From the NCBI GenBank assembly GCA_001603055.1, contig LVAZ01000062.1:2201-12881 (forward strand): DNA of 10,681 nucleotides, in the 5' to 3' direction. Within the stretch, counting starts at the first letter, position 1. Each line of letters starts with the position of its first letter. The translations under genes and the position numbers were made by a program. Shown here piece by piece: positions 6,744 to 10,681 of the stretch. The stretch is from Victivallales bacterium Lenti_02. Its GTDB lineage: Bacteria; Verrucomicrobiota; Lentisphaeria; Oligosphaerales; Lenti-02. A model generated the notes under the pieces. The model saw nothing but the letters and a program-made list of their open reading frames with translations, was not told where the DNA came from and did no database searches.

Positions 6744-6800
6744 CGACCTGTGACATAGGGCGGTCCCGCCGACGGCAGGACCGCCCTATGTCACGGGTTG
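6744..6800. repeat. Very long near-perfect hairpin between convergent genes
   Basis: The perfect core is a 17-bp stem: 6750-6766 (starting GTGACATAGGG) pairs with 6778-6794 (ending CCCTATGTCAC). Outwards the pairing continues for six more positions (6744-6749 with 6795-6800), four Watson-Crick and two G-T, giving about 23 bp. The 11-nt loop holds a further GCC/GGC pairing. Neither strand has a T-run after it. It lies 10 nt beyond the stop codon of the leftward transporter gene and just past the pckG terminator. It may insulate the two convergent transcripts, end the transporter mRNA, or be a dispersed repeat. Confidence 0.75.
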
Positions 6801-6810
6801 TTCTATCTCC

Positions 6811-8883
6811 CTACCGGGGGAAATAGCGATAGCTGAGGGGGTTCTTTTCCTGGACCCAGAAATAGATCGCGCCGACGACCATGAAGACCAGCGCGCCGAA
6901 AATCTCGGCGGCGATGACCCCGATGGCCAGGGGTTTCAGCCTGTTGACCACCTTCGCGCCGCCGTACTTGACGGCGAAGCGCTTGATGATCCAGCCCATC
7001 AGGAAGGACTGGGACATGACGGCCAGGGGGTAGGTCGCCCAGATCAGGAAGAGGCAGGGATGGAAGGGCCAGCGGGGAATCCGCAGCCGGAGGAAGGCGA
7101 ACACGAGCACGCCGACAAACCCCATGCCGGCGGCCCAGAGGAAGCCCGGCTTCGGCTGGATGTGGGCGAGCCGCTCCAGCGGGGTCAACTGCCGCGACTC
7201 CTCGAGCTTGTCCAGGGCTTTCAGGCGCATGACTTCCGGCTCCGCCGCGCGGAAGGCCATGGTGGGAATCCGCTGGTAGGACCAATGGTAGCCGGAGGGG
7301 GTGCCGAAGTGGTAGGAGGCCACGATCACCACGAACACGGCCAGAGCCACGCCGCCCACGTACATGGCGAAGGTCGCCCCGGCGGTCCTGCCCGGCGTGA
7401 TTCTCGCCCCCTCGCAGATTTTCAGCCCGTTCACCAGATAGGGCAGCAGGGCCTGGCTCTGGTCGATGCACAGCGCCCCGCAGACCAGGGCCGAGATCAC
7501 GATGCCCTCCGGCCCCATCGCGTAGCCGCCCATCAGCGCCATCAGCGCGCCGAATGGCTGCCAGCCCGGCTGGATGAAGAACAGCCCCGTCTCCGCGCTG
7601 ATGCGCGAGACGATCAGGAAAGTCATCATCATCAGGAGCACCGTGGCGATGGCCAGAGGCCAGGACAGGCCCAGGCGGATCACCAGCGCCACCAGCCCCA
7701 CCAGCGCCACCAGCAGCGCCCGGAAGGCCCATACCGCCACCGTCTGCCGGTCCCCGCCGAGCTTCCGCCAGACGCACACCGCCTTCCGGGCCAGCTCGCC
7801 GTAGTACTGGCGCCCGGTATAGAGCAGCATCAGCGAGAAGGCCGTGTAGCTGCCGGCCCGGTTCCAGCCCTCCCAGCCGCCGATGTCGTAGTCCGTGGTC
7901 AGCACGTAGCCGGCCCCGACCACCGGGATGGCGAAGGCGGCCCAGAGAATCTGCGACATGCCCAGAGTGAAGGAAATCTCCGCGTTCAAGAAGAAGGCGA
8001 AGGCGATCACCAGCGGGAAAACGCGCAGGGTGAACAGACCCCAGTTCCACGAGGCGCGGTTCAGCGCGGGCCATTTCGCGGCAAAGGGCCAGAGCGAGTA
8101 GTCCAGCTTGATGGGAATGAGATAGTCGGGAAACCAGACGCATAGCCCGTTGTTCAAGCGGATCAGAAAGAAGATGAGGAAGCCGACCCAGAACAGATGG
8201 TTGCGGAAGATGGGGCCGAAGGCCCGGTCGGACTCCCGTTCGATCAGGGCGTTGGTGAACTGGGCGATGGGGTACTGCAAGTGTTCATGGCTCGCCCATT
8301 GCCGATGGACCACGAGGCCGAGCGCCACCGAGGCCACGGTGACCAGAAAGACCATGGGCAGCCAGGTCGCCAGCGGGGTGCGCCACTGCCGCCAGGGCAC
8401 GCGCCGCACCCGCGTCTGCAACCGTTCCCAGACGGTGTTGCCCTCGTGCTCGGTGGGGTCCTTGCCCTGGATGAAGGCGGTGACCACGTCGTTTTCCGGC
8501 TCGGGGTCCACCAGCGCCTGCTTCGGCGCGTAGTCGAGCATGCCCCGCGCCTGCCAGCCGGGGGTGATGCGGTTCCAGTGATGGGGCAGGACGAGCATCT
8601 GGGCGAACTGCTCCATGAGCCCCCGTCCCGAGATGCCGCAGGAGGCCATGGTCAGAGCCACCACCAGGGCGATCTCGGCCGGGCGGAACGCCCAGCTCCG
8701 CCGCAGCCGATGCAGCAGGGGATTGCACACCGTCACCCAGACGAACATCAGCCCGAGCACGATGATCGGCACCTGATGCCCGTTGTTGAAGCTCTCCAGA
8801 TTCAGCACCCGGTCGTTGATGTAGCCTGCGCCGGCAATGAACATGGAGGCGGCGAAACCAAGGATCAGGGCGCGTATCGTCAT
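6811..8883 (-). CDS. Polytopic membrane protein, OPT-like (DUF6785/DUF6784-type), substrate unknown
   Basis: This is a 690-aa inner-membrane protein with about 14-15 hydrophobic segments, starting near residues 5-21 (LILGFAASMFIAGAGYI) and 41-56 (VPIIVLGLMFVWVTVC). A hydrophilic stretch lies at about 95-170. A short basic segment precedes the last helix (GALVFMVVGAIYFWV). RQWASHEHLQYPIAQF after the fourth helix and SRISAETGLFFIQPG near the middle match my recollection of the DUF6785/DUF6784 proteins of Planctomycetota and relatives, which look distantly related to oligopeptide (OPT) transporters. Length and helix number also fit OPT, but the substrate is unknown. The ATG at 8881-8883 has a GGAAGAG-like ribosome site. 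It lies 98 bp downstream of the O-antigen-ligase-like gene on the same strand. Family recall could not be checked. Confidence 0.7.
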   Translation of the reverse strand: MTIRALILGFAASMFIAGAGYINDRVLNLESFNNGHQVPIIVLGLMFVWVTVCNPLLHRLRRSWAFRPAEIALVVALTMASCGISGRGLMEQFAQMLVLPHHWNRITPGWQARGMLDYAPKQALVDPEPENDVVTAFIQGKDPTEHEGNTVWERLQTRVRRVPWRQWRTPLATWLPMVFLVTVASVALGLVVHRQWASHEHLQYPIAQFTNALIERESDRAFGPIFRNHLFWVGFLIFFLIRLNNGLCVWFPDYLIPIKLDYSLWPFAAKWPALNRASWNWGLFTLRVFPLVIAFAFFLNAEISFTLGMSQILWAAFAIPVVGAGYVLTTDYDIGGWEGWNRAGSYTAFSLMLLYTGRQYYGELARKAVCVWRKLGGDRQTVAVWAFRALLVALVGLVALVIRLGLSWPLAIATVLLMMMTFLIVSRISAETGLFFIQPGWQPFGALMALMGGYAMGPEGIVISALVCGALCIDQSQALLPYLVNGLKICEGARITPGRTAGATFAMYVGGVALAVFVVIVASYHFGTPSGYHWSYQRIPTMAFRAAEPEVMRLKALDKLEESRQLTPLERLAHIQPKPGFLWAAGMGFVGVLVFAFLRLRIPRWPFHPCLFLIWATYPLAVMSQSFLMGWIIKRFAVKYGGAKVVNRLKPLAIGVIAAEIFGALVFMVVGAIYFWVQEKNPLSYRYFPR

Positions 8884-8916
8884 GCGGTTGCTCTTCCGGA
8901 CAAAGGGTTGTGGCGT

Positions 8917-8947
8917 GGGACGATACCCGTCCCCGGGCCGAAATCAA
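8917..8947 (-). promoter_or_regulatory. Possible promoter of the transporter gene with overlapping hairpin
   Basis: Reading leftward, TTGATT (8942-8947) and TATCGT (8920-8925) each match the -35 and -10 consensus at four of six positions, with a 16-bp spacer. An inverted repeat, GGGACG (8917-8922) and CGTCCC (8928-8933), overlaps the -10 box and spacer. If real, transcription would start about 30 nt before the transporter start codon, making this gene at least partly independent of the gene upstream. Both boxes are weak. Confidence 0.3.
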
Positions 8948-8981
8948 GACCGGCGGCAAGCCCGCTCCTCGAGTCCGGCCG

Positions 8982-10681
8982 TCACTCCGCCGCGCGCAGG
9001 CCGATGTAGTCCACCATGACGCCATCCTCGAGATTGACGACCTGGACCTGGAGGGTTCCGGCGGGCAGTTCGACGGCGGTGCGGGCCTCGATATGATGCC
9101 AGCGCTGGTAGATTTCATCGGCGAGCCGGACCTCGTGCCCGCCGAGGCGGAAGCCGATGCTGTTGCCGCAGCCGTCGGCCCAATACACGCGGGCGAAAAA
9201 CAGATAGCGTCCGGGTTCGGGAACCGTCAGGTTGAGGGTGGCCCGACCGATGCCCTTGCCGCGTCCGTCCGGAATGGCGAGGGCGGCGCCGCCGGAAGCG
9301 CCGTCGGCCTGGACCACCCGGAAGGGGGGCATGACCTCGAAGGCGGTCTCGGCCTCGACCGTGAGGGTGCCATTCGCGGCTCCGTCCAGGGGGTCGGGAA
9401 AGACCACGACGCGCGGTCCCTCCCCGCCGACGTCCGGGCGGTAGAGCGCGGCCACCAGCCGGTTGGCCCGGCTTGGCCAGATTTGCTCGCCCGCGGCGGC
9501 ATTGACCAGCAGGGCGAGTCCCAGGAGACCGGCGATGCCGCCCCAGCAACCCAGCAGGACGAGCAGACGGCGGGACAGCGGGGGAAGGCGGCGGGGAGCG
9601 AAGGCCAGGCCGAGAAGAAGCCCCAGCCAAATGCCGATTCCGCGCGAGAACGTCAGGGCGAAAAGGCTCGCGCCCAACGCGCCCGCCAGAGCGGCGGCGA
9701 GGGTTCGCCGTTCCTGGAATTCCGCCGCCGTGTCGCCGGGCTCGCGCCGCCAGGCGACCACCAGCCCCGCCACCAGCAAGCCCGCCAGGCCGGCCAGACC
9801 GATTGGCCCGGCCTCGACCAGAGTCACCAGGAACTGGCAGTTCCCGTCGCGGGGCACCTTGGTGTCCTCCGGATGGGGCGTGCCCGCCCCGAACGCCCGC
9901 AACTGATTGACGGCCGCGCGGTACTGGCCAAGCCCCGCGCCCAGCGGCAGGTGGCAGGGACTGCGCAGAGCCAGCCCGGCCTCGATGACCGAACGCTTCG
10001 GGTGCAATTCGTCGAAATCCGGGTTCAGGCGTTCCCAGATGTCCCGGCGGCCGGGCTGGAGCGAGACGGCGAGGGCCACCGCCGCGATCAGCAGGCTCGG
10101 CCAGCGGCAGCGGCCGCAGGCATGGCCGGCGAACACCACCACGGCGCACCAGACCAGCAGCGGTCCCGCATGGGGAAACGCCATCCCCGCGAGCAGGCCG
10201 GGCAGAATGCCGGCCCAGGGGCATTTGCGCCCGATCAGCAGAACCAGAAACGGTGCCGCCAGCGTCGCGAAGGCACCCCATTTCGCGGGGCTGAGGTCCA
10301 GCCAGGCCAACCCTCCCGCCAGCGGCAGCGCCAGCAGAGCCAGGCCCAGCCCGCCCAGCCACCAGACCAGGGCCGCGCGGACCTCCCGCCGAATGCCGAA
10401 CTGGGCCAAGTACACCGCGACCAGGGTGACTTCCCCGATCTGGACCAGTTGCTTCAGCGTGGCCGGCAACTCGCCGCGACCGGTGCCGAAAACACCGCAG
10501 GCCAGGGCCAGCGCGCCCAGCGCCACCGGCACGGGCAGCCAGGGCAAAGGCCGGAAAGAGGATTTGGCCAGAAGCAGCCCCACCCCCGCCAGCAGGACCA
10601 CGGTGGACACCGGAACCCCGCCCCCCGGCCCCACCGAATGGGCGAAAAGTCCCGCGATCAGAACGGCGGCGAGAACCAGAT
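8982..10681 (-). CDS. O-antigen ligase/polymerase-like membrane protein with C-terminal CBM-like domain (5' end outside window)
   Basis: The last 565 residues are visible; the frame runs through the right edge. A GTG at 10632-10634 is probably internal, because the residues before it (LVLAAVLIAGLF) form another membrane segment. Residues ~1-430 hold about a dozen hydrophobic helices, with one long hydrophilic loop (~200-280) containing LPLGAGLGQY (244-253), then FLVTLVEAGPIGL (283-295). These are hallmarks of the Wzy_C/O-antigen ligase family, which transfers or polymerises lipid-linked glycans at the outer face of the inner membrane. The histidine usual before the post-loop helix (H-N-x-x-L) is not evident: N280-C281 stands there. 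Residues ~437-565 form a separate beta-rich domain beginning VEAE (441-444), with YWADGCGNS (499-507) and ending DGVMVDYIGL, like CBM6/CBM35 modules. Ligase versus polymerase cannot be decided. Confidence 0.75.
   Translation of the reverse strand, partial: LVLAAVLIAGLFAHSVGPGGGVPVSTVVLLAGVGLLLAKSSFRPLPWLPVPVALGALALACGVFGTGRGELPATLKQLVQIGEVTLVAVYLAQFGIRREVRAALVWWLGGLGLALLALPLAGGLAWLDLSPAKWGAFATLAAPFLVLLIGRKCPWAGILPGLLAGMAFPHAGPLLVWCAVVVFAGHACGRCRWPSLLIAAVALAVSLQPGRRDIWERLNPDFDELHPKRSVIEAGLALRSPCHLPLGAGLGQYRAAVNQLRAFGAGTPHPEDTKVPRDGNCQFLVTLVEAGPIGLAGLAGLLVAGLVVAWRREPGDTAAEFQERRTLAAALAGALGASLFALTFSRGIGIWLGLLLGLAFAPRRLPPLSRRLLVLLGCWGGIAGLLGLALLVNAAAGEQIWPSRANRLVAALYRPDVGGEGPRVVVFPDPLDGAANGTLTVEAETAFEVMPPFRVVQADGASGGAALAIPDGRGKGIGRATLNLTVPEPGRYLFFARVYWADGCGNSIGFRLGGHEVRLADEIYQRWHHIEARTAVELPAGTLQVQVVNLEDGVMVDYIGLRAAE

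Noticed and set aside
10632..10634. GTG as the start of the O-antigen-ligase-like gene
   Set aside because: The frame stays open to the window edge, and the 15 codons upstream encode a hydrophobic membrane segment, so the gene very probably starts beyond the window.
1..10681. CRISPR array, tRNA/rRNA, insertion sequence or prophage
   Set aside because: No evenly spaced identical repeats, no tRNA-like cloverleaf and no transposase or integrase motif were seen. The short 9-nt repeat array at 467-537 is too small and has the wrong architecture for CRISPR.

Overview
The window is GC-rich and carries six protein genes, all intact except the two cut by the window edges. It looks like a chromosomal segment of an anaerobic or facultative bacterium, most likely from the Planctomycetota-Verrucomicrobiota-Lentisphaerota group. 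That is an inference from three things: a DUF6785-type OPT-like membrane protein, the style of the truncated carbohydrate-related protein at the left edge, and a CBM-like domain carrying a YWADGCGNS motif. No tRNA, rRNA, CRISPR array, transposase or phage gene was seen.

Layout: (i) 2-457 (+) is the C-terminal end of a probable polysaccharide-degrading or carbohydrate-related protein. (ii) It converges on a leftward pyruvate formate-lyase operon, pflB (1269-3503) followed by pflA (547-1266), with a 9-nt-period inverted-repeat hairpin in the gap. (iii) A 384-bp divergent intergenic region (3504-3887) holds several inverted repeats and separates pflB from the rightward pair purC (3888-4790, SAICAR synthase) and pckG (4842-6650, GTP-type PEP carboxykinase). 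(iv) A strong intrinsic terminator (6706-6743) and a very long near-perfect hairpin (6744-6800) lie after pckG, where it converges on a leftward pair. (v) That pair is a polytopic OPT-like transporter (6811-8883) and, upstream of it, an O-antigen ligase/polymerase-like membrane protein with a C-terminal CBM-like domain (8982 to beyond the right edge).

How the genes may work together (inference): PFL and its activase split pyruvate to acetyl-CoA and formate without oxygen. PEPCK links PEP and oxaloacetate, for gluconeogenesis or for anaplerotic/fermentative C4 formation. PurC is a housekeeping purine-synthesis enzyme. The two right-hand genes belong to envelope/glycan and transport functions and are probably unrelated to the central-metabolism block.

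The core enzymes are ordinary. What is worth a second look is mostly non-coding: the 9-nt-periodic hairpin, the long convergent hairpin, the structured pflB leader and the double palindrome before pckG. The CBM-like domain fused to a membrane glycan ligase and the unassigned transporter are the protein-level points of interest.
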